Positions 1 to 9,097 of a stretch of DNA of 64,000 bases are shown here, in pieces. The notes below the pieces were generated by a model. It was not told where the DNA came from and did not search any database. It was given only the letters and a program-made list of their open reading frames with translations. The translations under genes and the position numbers were made by a program. Every line of letters starts with the position of its first letter. Position 1 is the stretch's first letter. Source of the DNA: Hephaestia sp. MAHUQ-44 (GTDB lineage Bacteria; Pseudomonadota; Alphaproteobacteria; Sphingomonadales; Sphingomonadaceae); NCBI RefSeq assembly GCF_023806085.1, contig NZ_JAMSLX010000015.1, forward strand, positions 18,640 to 82,639, in the 5' to 3' direction.

Positions 1-561
1 CACGGCCGCGCGCTGGATTTCGATCGGCGATGCACGCCCGGCCCGCACGCGAACGTCCGCGCCACGCAGCCACTCAGCCGCAAGAACCGCCTGATCGCGC
101 GCGGTTTCTAGCCGCCGCTCCGCAGCGATCAACTCGGCATAAGCGGTGATGACGGCGCGCCGCAGATCGGCCTGTGCGATCGCAGCCGCAACGGCGGCTC
201 GATCGGAACACGCATCGGCAACCGCGATCCGCGCCGATCGCTTGCCGCCACGTTCGATCGGCAGGACAAGTGAGGCGGTCGTTTCGAGGCTCTCGATATC
301 GCGATAGGGGCCGGTGCCCACGATGTTCTCGGCATCGACGGTAACGCTGGGGTTGGGGCGCAGCGCCGCGATCCGCTGCCCTGCCGCCGCCGCGCGACGG
401 TCCGCCGCCGCCGCGTCAAGCGACGGAGAGGCGGCGCCGGCCAGGTCGAGTGCGTGCTCGAGGGTGAGCAAAGCGCCTGCTGCGGCAGGCGGCGTATTTT
501 GCGCCTGCGCCATACCGGCGCACGACGCCGCAGCCAGCAAGGCCGCGATTAATCGATGCAT
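1..561 (-). CDS. TolC-family outer membrane efflux protein (CzcC-like), partial
   Basis: The reverse strand reads 187 open codons from an ATG at 561 and runs off the window start, so only the N-terminal part is present. Residues 1-20 form a signal peptide ending AQA. The rest has the alternating helical pattern of OEP/TolC proteins, with a stretch around residues 65-100 (NPSVTVDAENI, then PIERGGKRSARI) typical of CzcC-type metal-efflux outer membrane factors. Such proteins form the outer membrane channel of RND heavy-metal pumps with CzcB and CzcA, which should lie just outside the window. A His-rich periplasmic protein is encoded immediately upstream on the same strand, fitting a metal-resistance operon. 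The family is fairly certain; the metal is not shown. Confidence 0.82.
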   Translation of the reverse strand, partial: MHRLIAALLAAASCAGMAQAQNTPPAAAGALLTLEHALDLAGAASPSLDAAAADRRAAAAGQRIAALRPNPSVTVDAENIVGTGPYRDIESLETTASLVLPIERGGKRSARIAVADACSDRAAVAAAIAQADLRRAVITAYAELIAAERRLETARDQAVLAAEWLRGADVRVRAGRASPIEIQRAAV

Positions 562-623
562 GATGAAAGAACTCCTGACGGTTCAAACCAGCCCGCGCAT
601 CGGCGCAGGCGAGCGGAGGACCG

Positions 624-956
624 TCAGGCGATAGGGGGTCTGAGGGCGGGGCCGGCACCGCGACCCGGCAGCGCGGCAGCATCATGGGAGGGTGCCAGCG
701 CGGACGTCAGAACATGCGGCACCGATGGCGAACCATCGGAGGTCGTCGAAATATGGTGGCCGTGGCACCCGCCGTGATGATGCAAGGGGGCCTCAGCGCC
801 GCCCGAATTCTGGTCGGTATTGCCCTCGAGGTGGCCGACCGCCGCTTCTGTCGCCGCATCAACGCAGCCGATCGGCTCCATGGCGTGCGCTATTGATCCC
901 AGCCCCAAAGCGAGGACAAGCGCGCAGGCTGTCAACAATGCGATAAGGCGGCTCAT
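624..956 (-). CDS. Small His-rich periplasmic protein upstream of efflux gene
   Basis: A 110-residue protein. Residues 1-25 are a signal peptide ending IAHA. A histidine cluster follows in the middle (HHHGGCHGHH), suggesting metal binding. The two remaining cysteines are the one in this cluster and one at about residue 31. No catalytic domain is recognised. It lies 62 bases upstream of the CzcC-like gene on the same strand, so the two are probably cotranscribed. Small His-rich proteins are often the first gene of czc-type operons, where they are thought to bind or buffer metal; that role here is inference. An in-frame ATG three codons upstream (965) is also possible, and neither start has a strong ribosome binding site. 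The C-terminal third is Ala/Pro-rich. Confidence 0.7.
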   Translation of the reverse strand: MSRLIALLTACALVLALGLGSIAHAMEPIGCVDAATEAAVGHLEGNTDQNSGGAEAPLHHHGGCHGHHISTTSDGSPSVPHVLTSALAPSHDAAALPGRGAGPALRPPIA

Positions 957-1063
957 AACCGCCATCTAGCAGAAGCATCGCGCTTGGGAAATGCCCGCCG
1001 TCGTGTGTCGGGGCACGGCTTCGACCAACCAACGTCCATCGCCACCACGCCGAAGCGGCTGTC

Positions 1064-1138
1064 TGGTGACCCCTACGGGAATCGAACCCGTGTTTTCGCC
1101 GTGAGAGGGCGACGTCCTGACCGCTAGACGAAGGGGCC
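1064..1138 (-). tRNA. tRNA-Glu (anticodon CTC)
   Basis: The reverse strand folds as a 75-nt cloverleaf. The acceptor stem is GGCCCCT with AGGGGTC. The anticodon loop CTCTCAC is closed by CGCC/GGCG, giving anticodon CTC. The T loop is GTTCGATTC and the 3' CCA is encoded. It reads codon GAG. Confidence 0.95.
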
Positions 1139-1243
1139 GCGCTGGGCAGCGAAAGCGGGCGATTACGGGGCTTGTGCGTAAGCGTCAAGTGCTTGCGCCG
1201 CCGGAGTGAGCGACCGGATGCCGGCCCGGTCGCTCGTTTCGGT

Positions 1244-2617
1244 TCAGGCTGCGGCCTTGCGGCGCTCGGCCATTTCGCGGTTGAGCATCTCGGCCAGCAG
1301 GAAAGCGAGTTCGAGGCTCTGGCTGGCGTTGAGGCGTGGGTCGCAATGGGTGTGATAGCGATCGGCAAGGCTCTGCTCGGTCACCGCCACCGCACCGCCG
1401 GTGCATTCGGTGACGTTCTGCCCCGTCATCTCGGCATGGATGCCGCCCGCAATCGAGCCCTCGGCGCGGTGCACCGCGAAGAAGCCGCGTACCTCGGCCA
1501 GAATCCGGTCGAACGGGCGCGTCTTATAGCCATTCGCGGCCTTGACGACGTTGCCGTGCATCGGATCGCAGCTCCACACCACCGGATGGCCTTCGCGCAG
1601 CACTGCACGGACCAGCTTGGGCAGCCCGGTCTCGATCTTGTCGTGGCCGTAGCGCGTGATCAGCGTCATCCGGCCGGGAATCCGCGCCGGATTGAGCGTA
1701 TCGAGCATCGAGAGCAGCGCATCGGGCTCGAGGCTCGGCCCGCATTTGATCCCGATCGGGTTGCCGATCCCGCGCAGGAACTCGACATGCGCCGAGCCCT
1801 CGAAACGCGTCCGATCGCCGATCCACAGGAAATGCGCCGACGTGTCGTACCAGTCGCCGGTCAGGCTGTCCTGCCGGGTCAGCGCCTGTTCGTAACGCAG
1901 CAGCAGCGCTTCGTGGCTGGTATAGAATTGGGTCTGCGAGAGCTGCGGCACGCTTTCGGCGTTGATGCCGCACGCTTCCATGAATTCCAGCGCGTCGCCG
2001 ATCCGGTCGGCCATCTCGGCATATTTCTTCGCCCACGGGCTGCGGCCCATGAAATCGTGCGTCCAGCGATGAACCTGATGAAGGTTGGCATAGCCGCCTT
2101 GCGCGAACGCGCGCAGCAGGTTGAGCGTCGCCGCCGATTGCGCATAGGCGCGCAGCATCCGCTGCGGGTCGGGGGTCCGCCCCTCGGGCGTGAAGGCGAT
2201 GTCGTTGATATTGTCGCCGCGATAGCTGGGAAGCTCGACACCATCGATCGTCTCGGTCGGCGCCGAGCGCGGCTTGGCGAACTGCCCCGCCATCCGGCCG
2301 ACCTTCACCACCGGCAGCTTCGAGGCATAGGTGAGCACGACCGCCATCTGCAGGATGACGCGGAACGTATCGCGAATGTTGTTCGGGTGGAACTCGGCAA
2401 AGGATTCGGCGCAATCGCCGCCCTGAAGCAGGAACGCTTCGCCCGCCGCGACACGCGCGAGGTCGGCGGTCAGGTTGCGCGCTTCGCCGGCAAAGACGAG
2501 CGGGGGATAATTGCCGAGCTGGTCGGTCGCGGCATCGAGCGCAGCGGCGTCAGGATAGTCGGGAAGCTGGCGAGCTTCGGCGGCGGTCCAGCTGTCGGGA
2601 GCCCATTTGGCGGCCAT
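1244..2617 (-). CDS. aroG: Class II 3-deoxy-7-phosphoheptulonate synthase
   Basis: This 457-residue enzyme catalyses the first step of the shikimate pathway, condensing phosphoenolpyruvate with erythrose 4-phosphate. It is the class II (plant/actinobacterial) type, as usual in sphingomonads. Diagnostic stretches are [11 protein letters not shown] near residue 65 with the metal-ligand cysteine at 69, [12 protein letters not shown] near 107-118, and the C-terminal WSCDPMHGN and [13 protein letters not shown] motifs. The start at 2617 is preferred because AGGA lies five bases upstream. A start four codons earlier (2629) is possible, while one at 2674 would add residues unlike the family. It is apparently monocistronic, ending about 100 bases before tRNA-Glu. 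Confidence 0.95.
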   Translation of the reverse strand: MAAKWAPDSWTAAEARQLPDYPDAAALDAATDQLGNYPPLVFAGEARNLTADLARVAAGEAFLLQGGDCAESFAEFHPNNIRDTFRVILQMAVVLTYASKLPVVKVGRMAGQFAKPRSAPTETIDGVELPSYRGDNINDIAFTPEGRTPDPQRMLRAYAQSAATLNLLRAFAQGGYANLHQVHRWTHDFMGRSPWAKKYAEMADRIGDALEFMEACGINAESVPQLSQTQFYTSHEALLLRYEQALTRQDSLTGDWYDTSAHFLWIGDRTRFEGSAHVEFLRGIGNPIGIKCGPSLEPDALLSMLDTLNPARIPGRMTLITRYGHDKIETGLPKLVRAVLREGHPVVWSCDPMHGNVVKAANGYKTRPFDRILAEVRGFFAVHRAEGSIAGGIHAEMTGQNVTECTGGAVAVTEQSLADRYHTHCDPRLNASQSLELAFLLAEMLNREMAERRKAAA

Positions 2618-2935
2618 GTCGATCCTCATGTGAAAGCAACCCGCGTCCATGCGGGAAAAAGACAGGGCCCGCAATCAATGAAAACTGCAGGCGCGCGATC
2701 AGGCGAAATTGCATCCGCCCGAAAGGCCGATATCGTGTGTTGAACCCAATTCGCCAAGAGCATGGCACGCCGCGGGAGGAATAGCGGCGCGATGTTGATC
2801 GTCGCGATCGTGGCGGCGATGGCGGAGCGTATGATGTTCCTGCGCCCGAGCCCGCCGCGGTGCCCGCGATGGGGTCGATGCTTGCTCCCGCGCAACCGCG
2901 CGCGGCCGCACACTGCGGGGCGCCATTCCGGGAGC
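2618..2935. other. Intergenic region, leader of the DAHP synthase gene
   Basis: This 318-base gap lies between two reverse-strand genes. Short frames exist on both strands, but none has a ribosome binding site, a family signature or a convincing start. On the reverse strand the sequence just upstream of the DAHP synthase gene (about 2700-2770) contains weak promoter-like hexamers. No clear terminator or operator is seen. Confidence 0.5.
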
Positions 2936-3871
2936 CTAATAGCCTGCGTCGAGATCGACCACATTGCGCATCGGCCGTCCCGCGCGAAAGGCAGCCAGAT
3001 TATCGAGGAAAAGCGCGGCGCCGCGCGGGAACATCGAGCGCTGGCTGCGCCCGGCGAGGTGCATCGAATGGATCGCGTTGGGCGCGTTCCACAGCGGATC
3101 GGCGGGAGGCAGGGGCTCGGGGTCGACGGTATCGAGGAACGCGCCCGCGATGCGTCGCGTCGTCAGCGCATCGATCAACGCCGCTTTGTCGATCATATCG
3201 CCGCGCGCGATGTTGACCAGCCATGCATCGGGCTTCATCGCCGCCAGTTCGTCGGGTCCGATCATTGCCCTGGTGGCACCCGTCGAGGGCGCCGCGAGCA
3301 CGACCCAATCGAATTCGCCTAGCCGGGCGCGCCATTGATCGCCCCTGAGCGTATTTTCACGGCCGGTCCGGGTGACGCCGGTGATCGCGACATCGAATGC
3401 CGCGAGCCGTTGGCCGATCAGGCGCCCGATCGTGCCGTAGCCGATCACCAGCGCGCGGCTGCCCGCCAGTTCGGCCTGTCCGGGCGCGACAAAGGGCCAT
3501 TCGTGCCGGTCGGCGGTGCGGACGACCTCGTCGAAGCGCTTGGCGGCAACGAGGATCCCCATCACCGCATAATCGGCCACCGTGTGCGCGTTGAGCCCGT
3601 TGCCATTGGTGACGATCACCCCACGCTCCTTGAGCAAGGGCAGGGGGAAGGCATCGAGCCCGGCGAAGATCGTCGACAGCCATTTGATCTGCGTCCCGCG
3701 CGCGACGGCTTCACCGGCGTAGAGCGGCTGCTGCATGTCGACCCAGGCGATATCGGCATCGACCACCATGGCATTCGCCTCGTCGGGGGTCGTGAACCAC
3801 GCGACTTCGAGATCGGCGGGAAGTTGCGCTTCGACCATCGGCCGCGCGAAAGCGGGGAGAACGGCCTTCAT
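2936..3871 (-). CDS. D-2-hydroxyacid dehydrogenase family protein
   Basis: A 311-residue NAD(P)-dependent oxidoreductase of the D-isomer-specific 2-hydroxyacid dehydrogenase family. The Rossmann motif GYGTIG is at 144-149. The catalytic triad appears intact: Arg223 in NIARGD, Glu252 in DPEPLP and His271 in SMHLAG. It would interconvert a 2-oxoacid and its D-2-hydroxyacid; the substrate cannot be read from the sequence, and glyoxylate/hydroxypyruvate-type or phosphoglycerate-like substrates are possible. Its start overlaps the stop of the upstream TM2 gene by four bases (ATGA), so the two are translationally coupled. Confidence 0.88.
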   Translation of the reverse strand: MKAVLPAFARPMVEAQLPADLEVAWFTTPDEANAMVVDADIAWVDMQQPLYAGEAVARGTQIKWLSTIFAGLDAFPLPLLKERGVIVTNGNGLNAHTVADYAVMGILVAAKRFDEVVRTADRHEWPFVAPGQAELAGSRALVIGYGTIGRLIGQRLAAFDVAITGVTRTGRENTLRGDQWRARLGEFDWVVLAAPSTGATRAMIGPDELAAMKPDAWLVNIARGDMIDKAALIDALTTRRIAGAFLDTVDPEPLPPADPLWNAPNAIHSMHLAGRSQRSMFPRGAALFLDNLAAFRAGRPMRNVVDLDAGY

Positions 3872-4314
3872 TGCGGCCGGTGCCCGTAACGCGCGGCGAA
3901 CTCATCGTCGGGCATGACGAGATAGCGGATGGTATCGACCATCGACCATAGCCAACTGACCGGCAGCCCGACGACGGTCAGGCTGAGGACCAGCATCACG
4001 ACGCCCGATCCGTTGCGGCCGAGGTAGAAACGGTGGACCCCGAGCATGCCGAACAGAAAGGCAAGAATGGCAGCGATATATTTGTTGCGCCCGCCCGCCT
4101 GGGGTGGTGCGGCGACGGGCATCATGGTGGTGCCGGGTTGCCGATAGATGCGGCGCGCGGTCGTCCCTTCGGCTTCGAAATCGATCAATGCGCCGACCGA
4201 GGGGCCTATCGGGTCGCTCCAGTCGCGCGGTCGAAAGACATAACGCTGACCGTCATCGCCGGAAATCTGGCCGTTTCCCGTTTCTCGATCGACCCCGAGC
4301 ACCTGTCCGCGCAT
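3868..4314 (-). CDS. TM2 domain-containing membrane protein
   Basis: A 148-residue protein. Residues 1-55 form a small beta-rich domain (MRGQVLGVDRETGNGQISGD, then YVFRP) resembling a cold-shock-like nucleic-acid-binding fold. It is followed by a linker and a TM2 domain (about 75-135) with two membrane segments; the second ends with the DTIRYL region. TM2 proteins have no established biochemical role in bacteria. The N-terminal domain is typical of sphingomonad members. It is the first gene of a two-gene unit with the downstream hydroxyacid dehydrogenase. Confidence 0.85.
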   Translation of the reverse strand: MRGQVLGVDRETGNGQISGDDGQRYVFRPRDWSDPIGPSVGALIDFEAEGTTARRIYRQPGTTMMPVAAPPQAGGRNKYIAAILAFLFGMLGVHRFYLGRNGSGVVMLVLSLTVVGLPVSWLWSMVDTIRYLVMPDDEFAARYGHRPQ

Positions 4315-4393
4315 TCGTGACCCTCCCTATAAGGCGGCTTGTATCGACAACACACCGGTCGTTCGCAAGGGCCTGGCGCTCTTTGGGGCGCGC

Positions 4394-5857
4394 TCAACGG
4401 TCGAGTTCGAGCCTCCAGTCCCAGCCCAGCGGATCGCCGTCCATCACCTCGACCCCCGCCGCCGTCAACGTATCGCGGATCGCGTCGGAGCGGATGAAAT
4501 CCTTGGCCGCGCGCGCCTCACGGCGTTCGGCGAGATGACCGGCGATCGCCTCGGCGGCGATCGTCGCGGTCTTGGGGCGCACCCGCAGCATTTCGCGCGT
4601 GATCGTCGCCAGATCGAGCCCGAGCACCGCATCGAAATCGGCCAGCGCGGCGATCCGCTCGGCGGGGGAGAGCTTCTTGTCGGCGAGCATCTCGTCGAGC
4701 ACCGGCAGCGCTTTTGGCGTGTTGAGATCGTCCGACATCGCCTGATCGAGTCGTTCACGATAGCCGAGCGCGCGCTCGGCGCCGGGGACCGCGGGATCGG
4801 CCGCTGCGCGGTCGCGCAACGTGGCCACGGTCATCGCCAGCCGCTTGAGCCGGGTCACCGCCGCCGCCAGCGCCTCGCCCGAGAAGTCGAGCTCGCTGCG
4901 ATAATGCGCCGACAGACACATCAGGCGATAGGCGAGGGGATGGACACCCTTGTCGATCAAACTCTGGAGCGTCGTGAAGCCACCGGCCGATTTGGACATC
5001 TTGCCGCTACGCTCGAGCAGGAAATTGTTGTGCATCCACCAGTTCGCGCCGGTGTCCGCGCAATCGCAATGCGCCTGGTTCTGCGCGATCTCATTGGGGT
5101 GGTGGATCTCGCGATGGTCGATGCCGCCGGTATGGATATCGAACTGGCTGCCGAGATATTTCTTGCTCATCACCGAGCATTCGAGGTGCCAGCCCGGCGC
5201 GCCGCGGCCCCAGGGCGACTCCCATTCCATCTGCCGGTTCTCGCCTGGCGCCGATGTACGCCAGATCGCGAAGTCCTGTGGATGGCGCTTGCCGGTGACG
5301 GCGTCGATCCGGTTGGCCGCGGCATCGTCGCGCCCGCCAGCCAGCGCCCCATAATCGGGCACCGTCGACACGTCGAAATACAGGCCGCTGTCGAGCATGT
5401 AGCAGTGCGTGGGCGCAATCTGTTCGGCGAAGGCGATCATGTCGTCGATATGGTCGGTCGCGACCGACCAGCGGCTCGGTGCACGGATGTTGAGATCGAC
5501 GAGGTTCTGCTTGAACGCCTGCGTGTAGTGCGCGGCAATGTCCCAGATGCTTTTGGCCGCGGCGCGCGCGGCGGCCTCCATCTTGTCATCGCCGGCATCG
5601 GCGTCGGAGGTCAGATGGCCGACATCGGTGATGTTGATGACATGCGTGAGCGGCCCCCAGCCCATGGCCTTGGCCTTCCACGTCAGCGTGCGCGACAGCG
5701 TGTCGGTAAAGACATAAGCGCGCAGATTGCCGATATGCGCATAATTGTAGACGGTCGGCCCGCACGAATAGACGCGCAGGTTGGTGGCATCGATCGGCGT
5801 AAAGCGGTCGACGTGGCGCGTGAGGCTGTTATAAAGGTTGAGTGGCGTCCCGGTCAT
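4394..5857 (-). CDS. cysS: Cysteinyl-tRNA synthetase
   Basis: A 487-residue class I aminoacyl-tRNA synthetase charging tRNA-Cys. The HIGN signature is at 41-44 and KMSKS at 286-290. The zinc site expected for CysS is complete: Cys32, Cys227, His252 and Glu256, with the usual spacing. The start at 5857 (MTGTPLNLYNSLTR) matches the family N-terminus. An ATG four codons upstream (5869) is possible, whereas the frame open to 5986 would add an unrelated leader. No strong ribosome binding site is visible. The gene is divergent from rpsU. Confidence 0.95.
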   Translation of the reverse strand: MTGTPLNLYNSLTRHVDRFTPIDATNLRVYSCGPTVYNYAHIGNLRAYVFTDTLSRTLTWKAKAMGWGPLTHVINITDVGHLTSDADAGDDKMEAAARAAAKSIWDIAAHYTQAFKQNLVDLNIRAPSRWSVATDHIDDMIAFAEQIAPTHCYMLDSGLYFDVSTVPDYGALAGGRDDAAANRIDAVTGKRHPQDFAIWRTSAPGENRQMEWESPWGRGAPGWHLECSVMSKKYLGSQFDIHTGGIDHREIHHPNEIAQNQAHCDCADTGANWWMHNNFLLERSGKMSKSAGGFTTLQSLIDKGVHPLAYRLMCLSAHYRSELDFSGEALAAAVTRLKRLAMTVATLRDRAAADPAVPGAERALGYRERLDQAMSDDLNTPKALPVLDEMLADKKLSPAERIAALADFDAVLGLDLATITREMLRVRPKTATIAAEAIAGHLAERREARAAKDFIRSDAIRDTLTAAGVEVMDGDPLGWDWRLELDR

Positions 5858-6023
5858 GCCCGCCGACATAAACGAGCCGCACGCCCGTGCAACCGGGAAC
5901 CATGCGCTGCGGCAATTCGCTTGATCAACAGCCGCACCGCTGGTACGGCGCGCGACACACGGCGCGGGCTTGCTCGCGACGACCATTTTCTATTGAGCCA
6001 TCGAGCCGGAGACTGAAGGGTTT

Positions 6024-6224
6024 ATGCAGATCATCGTTCGCGACAATAATGTCGACCAGGCGCTGCGCGCGCTCAAGAAGAAGCTGCAGCGCGAGGGCGT
6101 CTATCGCGAAATGAAACTGCGCCGGCATTATGAAAAGCCGAGCGAGAAGCGCGCGCGTGAGCGTGCGGCGGCCGTTCGTCGCGCCCGCAAGCTCGAGCGT
6201 AAGCGGATGGAACGCGACGGCTGA
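6024..6224 (+). CDS. rpsU: 30S ribosomal protein bS21
   Basis: A 66-residue basic protein beginning [20 protein letters not shown], the standard N-terminus of bS21, and with the C-terminal Arg/Lys-rich helix [18 protein letters not shown]. It belongs to the small ribosomal subunit and assists initiation. AAGGG lies just upstream of the ATG. Length matches alphaproteobacterial bS21. Confidence 0.96.
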   Translation: MQIIVRDNNVDQALRALKKKLQREGVYREMKLRRHYEKPSEKRARERAAAVRRARKLERKRMERDG

Positions 6225-6294
6225 GTTGCCGTTGCGCTGCCGCCGGGCAGTGATCCCGTCGCTTTCCCTCTGATCGTGCCAGCGAGGCCTGTTC

Positions 6295-6879
6295 ATGTCT
6301 GTGACCGCCGTTCCTTTGCAGCCCACACCGCGACGTTTCGTCGTGATGTTGTGGGCAGGCATCATCGCGGCCGTCGCGATCGCGGCGAGCCTCGCCTTTG
6401 CCGCGCCGACCAACGCGGTCAGCGCCTTCCTTGCCGAAAATGCGCGCGCGGAAGGTGTGGTCGAAACCGCGTCGGGGCTGCAATATAAGGTGCTCACGAA
6501 GGGCACTGGCGCTGCGCCGACCGACGAGGATGTCGCGCTCGTCAATTATGACGGCACGCTCACCGATGGGAATCGCTTCGACAAGTCGCAGCAGCCGACG
6601 CCGTTCCCGCTCGGCGAGCAAGCCGCGATTCCGGGCTTCGAGGAAGCGCTGAAGCTGATGCCCAAGGGTGCGAAATACCGGTTCTGGATCAAGCCCGATC
6701 TGGCGTATGGCGCTGCCGAGCGGCGCGATGGCGCTGGTAATGTCGTGATCCCGGCGAACTCGGTGCTCGTGTTCGATATCGAGATGATCGATTTCCTGTC
6801 CAAGGCCGTTATCCGCCAGATGCAGATGCAGCAGCAGATGATGGGTGGGATGGGCGCCCCGCCTCCGGGGGCGCACTAA
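6295..6879 (+). CDS. Membrane-anchored FKBP-type peptidyl-prolyl isomerase
   Basis: A 194-residue protein. Residues 14-37 are a single hydrophobic segment (anchor or uncleaved signal). An FKBP domain follows at about 60-167, with the family stretches VNYDGTLTDGNRFD, IPGFEEALKLMPKGAKYRFWIKP and LVFDIEMIDF. The tail is Met/Gln/Gly-rich (QMQMQQQMMGGMG). It would act as a periplasmic prolyl isomerase and chaperone. Starting 70 bases after rpsU on the same strand, it may share its transcript. Confidence 0.92.
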   Translation: MSVTAVPLQPTPRRFVVMLWAGIIAAVAIAASLAFAAPTNAVSAFLAENARAEGVVETASGLQYKVLTKGTGAAPTDEDVALVNYDGTLTDGNRFDKSQQPTPFPLGEQAAIPGFEEALKLMPKGAKYRFWIKPDLAYGAAERRDGAGNVVIPANSVLVFDIEMIDFLSKAVIRQMQMQQQMMGGMGAPPPGAH

Positions 6880-7149
6880 GGCCGTTCAGCGAGGACAGCG
6901 CGTATCGATGCTGCCGTCGCCATGCTTGATTGAGACCGTACTGCACTGCGCAATGCCGCGGTCTGGCTCGACCGAATCGAGGTCACAGCGCCATTCGCAA
7001 CGGCCATGGGCGAAGTGGGCAATCCCCCTGTCGCGGCGCCATCGCGAGCGTCCGAAAAAGAACCATTTGCAGGCGCGCCCGGAAATTCTACGTTGGGCCG
7101 GAACGGTCCAGGCATAGGGGCCGGCATCGTTCGCTAGCAGGAAGGTTCC
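6880..7149. other. Intergenic region with a possible decayed reverse-strand frame
   Basis: The reverse strand from about 7100 to 6886 encodes a Cys/Trp/Arg-rich stretch (KWFFFGRSRWRRDRG, then CEWRC, ending TRCPR) that looks more protein-like than a random shadow. It has no good start codon or ribosome binding site in frame. It may be the remnant of a small gene. On the forward strand AGGAAGG precedes the korA start. Confidence 0.3.
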
Positions 7150-9021
7150 ATGGCCACCGCTGCCCATCAGGTCACGCCCGAAGAGGCGAACGCACATCCC
7201 CCCTCCGAATCGGTCGTCGTACGCTTTGCAGGCGATAGTGGCGACGGTATGCAGCTAACCGGGGGGCAATTCACGCTATCGACCGCGCTGGCGGGTAACG
7301 ATCTGGCGACCTTCCCCGATTTTCCTGCCGAGATCCGCGCGCCGCAAGGCACGCTGTTCGGCGTCTCGGCCTTCCAGATCAATTTCGGCTCGGCGGCGAT
7401 CGATACCGCGGGCGATGCGCCCGATGTGCTTGTCGCGATGAACCCGGCGGCGCTCAAGGTGAATGTCGCGGCGTTGAAGCCGGGGGGGCTGATCATCGCC
7501 GACGAGGGCGAATTTTCCGATCGCAACCTCGCCAAGGCCAAATATGATCGCAACCCGCTCGATGACGAAAGCCTTGCCGACTGGCGGCTGCTCAAGCTCA
7601 ATATCTCGCAACTCACGCTCGATGCCGTGAAGCCGTTCGGGCTCGGCAACAAGGAAGCGTTGCGCTGCAAGAACATGTGGACGCTGGGGCTGGCGCTGTG
7701 GATGTTCGATCGCGAGCGCAAGCCGGTGACCGACTGGCTCAAGGCCAAGTTCGCCAAGGCGCCCGAGCTTGCCGAAGCCAATATCGCCGCGCTCAATGCC
7801 GGCCATGCCTATGGCGAAACTGCCGAACTGGGCGGCCAGATCGGCCAGATGAGCGTGCCCGCCGCGCCGGTCGAGCCGGGGCTGTATCGCACCGTCACCG
7901 GCGCCGAATCGATTGCGCTGGGGTTGGTCGCGGGGACGCAGCTTGCCAATGTCCGGATGTTCTTCGGTGGCTATCCGATCACCCCGGCCTCGGCGATCCT
8001 GCACCATCTGTCGCGGCTCAAGGAATTCGGCATCACGACCTTTCAGGCCGAAGACGAGATTGCCGCGATCGCCGCCGCAATCGGGGCGTCTTATGCGGGT
8101 CAACTCGGGGTTACGTCGTCGTCGGGCCCCGGTATTGCGCTCAAGACCGAGGCGATCGGGCTTGCGATCATGACCGAGTTGCCGCTGGTGATCGTCAATT
8201 CACAGCGCGGCGGCCCTTCGACCGGCCTGCCGACCAAGACCGAGCAATCGGATCTGTATCAGGCGGTCTACGGTCGCAACGGCGACGCGCCGATGCCGGT
8301 GATTGCCGCGCGTTCGCCCGCCGATGCATTCGATTGCGCGATCGAGGCGTGCAGAATCGCGACGCAATATATGACGCCGGTGATGCTCTTGACAGACGGC
8401 TATATCGCCAACGCGGCCGAGCCGTGGAAAGTACCCGATATCAGTGGGTATGAGCCGTTTCCTGTCACTTTCCTCGATCATGTCCCCGAAGGCGGCTTCC
8501 TGCCTTATGCGCGCGACGCCAAACTGGCGCGGCCGTGGGTCAAGCCGGGAACACCGGGGCTGCTCCACCGCATCGGCGGCATCGAGAAGAAAGCGGACAC
8601 CGGCAATATCGAATATTCGCCGGAGAACCACCAGTTCATGACCGATCTGCGCCACGATAAGGTAGCGGGGATCGCGATCCCCGATCAGCAGGTCGACCTC
8701 GGTGAGGCTTCGGGCAAGCTCGTGGTGGTCGGCTGGGGCTCGACCTTCGGGCCGATCCATCAGGCGGTCGGCCGCGCGCGCAAGCGGGGGCTCGATGTCA
8801 GCCATGTGCATCTGCGCCACATCTGGCCGATGCCGAAGAATTTGGGAGGCTTGCTCAAAGGTTTCGAGCATATTCTTGTGCCTGAGATGAACACGGGGCA
8901 GCTCAAGACGGTGCTGCGCGACCAGTTCCTCGTCGATGCCAAACCGCTCAATAAGGTGTCGGGCCAGCCCTTCCGCATCGCCGAGATCGAGGCCGCGATC
9001 GACGCGGCACTGGCCACTTGA
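7150..9021 (+). CDS. korA: 2-oxoacid:acceptor oxidoreductase, fused gamma-alpha subunit
   Basis: A 623-residue large subunit of a 2-oxoglutarate (or related 2-oxoacid):ferredoxin oxidoreductase. The N-terminal quarter is the gamma domain (VVVRFAGDSGDGMQLTGG and LFGVSAFQINFGS). It is followed by the pyrimidine-binding alpha domain (GGYPITPASAILHHL, then FQAEDEIAAIAAAIGASYAG, then SSGPGIALKTEAIGLA). With KorB and thiamine diphosphate it oxidatively decarboxylates a 2-oxoacid to the acyl-CoA, reducing ferredoxin. AGGAAGG sits before the ATG. The fused gamma-alpha form is the common two-subunit type in aerobic bacteria. The gap to korB contains a REP-like palindrome. Confidence 0.93.
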   Translation: MATAAHQVTPEEANAHPPSESVVVRFAGDSGDGMQLTGGQFTLSTALAGNDLATFPDFPAEIRAPQGTLFGVSAFQINFGSAAIDTAGDAPDVLVAMNPAALKVNVAALKPGGLIIADEGEFSDRNLAKAKYDRNPLDDESLADWRLLKLNISQLTLDAVKPFGLGNKEALRCKNMWTLGLALWMFDRERKPVTDWLKAKFAKAPELAEANIAALNAGHAYGETAELGGQIGQMSVPAAPVEPGLYRTVTGAESIALGLVAGTQLANVRMFFGGYPITPASAILHHLSRLKEFGITTFQAEDEIAAIAAAIGASYAGQLGVTSSSGPGIALKTEAIGLAIMTELPLVIVNSQRGGPSTGLPTKTEQSDLYQAVYGRNGDAPMPVIAARSPADAFDCAIEACRIATQYMTPVMLLTDGYIANAAEPWKVPDISGYEPFPVTFLDHVPEGGFLPYARDAKLARPWVKPGTPGLLHRIGGIEKKADTGNIEYSPENHQFMTDLRHDKVAGIAIPDQQVDLGEASGKLVVVGWGSTFGPIHQAVGRARKRGLDVSHVHLRHIWPMPKNLGGLLKGFEHILVPEMNTGQLKTVLRDQFLVDAKPLNKVSGQPFRIAEIEAAIDAALAT

Positions 9022-9024
9022 TGC

Positions 9025-9084
9025 GTCACCCCGGCGCAAGCCGGGGGCTCTTGGCCGAGGGATGCCAGCGGTCGCTGGCATGAC
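9025..9084. repeat. REP-like palindromic repeat in the korA-korB gap
   Basis: A GTCACCCCGGCGCAAGCCGG hairpin is followed by a second small hairpin (GATGCCAGCGGTCGCTGGCA) and ends in TGAC. It is the type of dispersed extragenic palindrome common in sphingomonad genomes, and related CCGG-rich units lie at 34624-34712, 46213-46239 and 58076-58164. It sits inside an operon, so it may affect mRNA stability or the ratio of the two subunits. Confidence 0.6.
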
Positions 9085-9097
9085 GTGGAGAAGACGA

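Noticed and set aside
1172..2743. A long forward frame antisense to the DAHP synthase gene
   Set aside because: The reverse frame has complete class II DAHP synthase motifs. The forward translation is Arg-rich shadow sequence without a ribosome binding site.
4346..4360. A 15-base sequence (CCGGTGTGTTGTCGA, reverse strand) shared with 24284-24298 upstream of another gene
   Set aside because: A match of this length is expected by chance in 64 kb compared against itself, and the distances to the two start codons differ.
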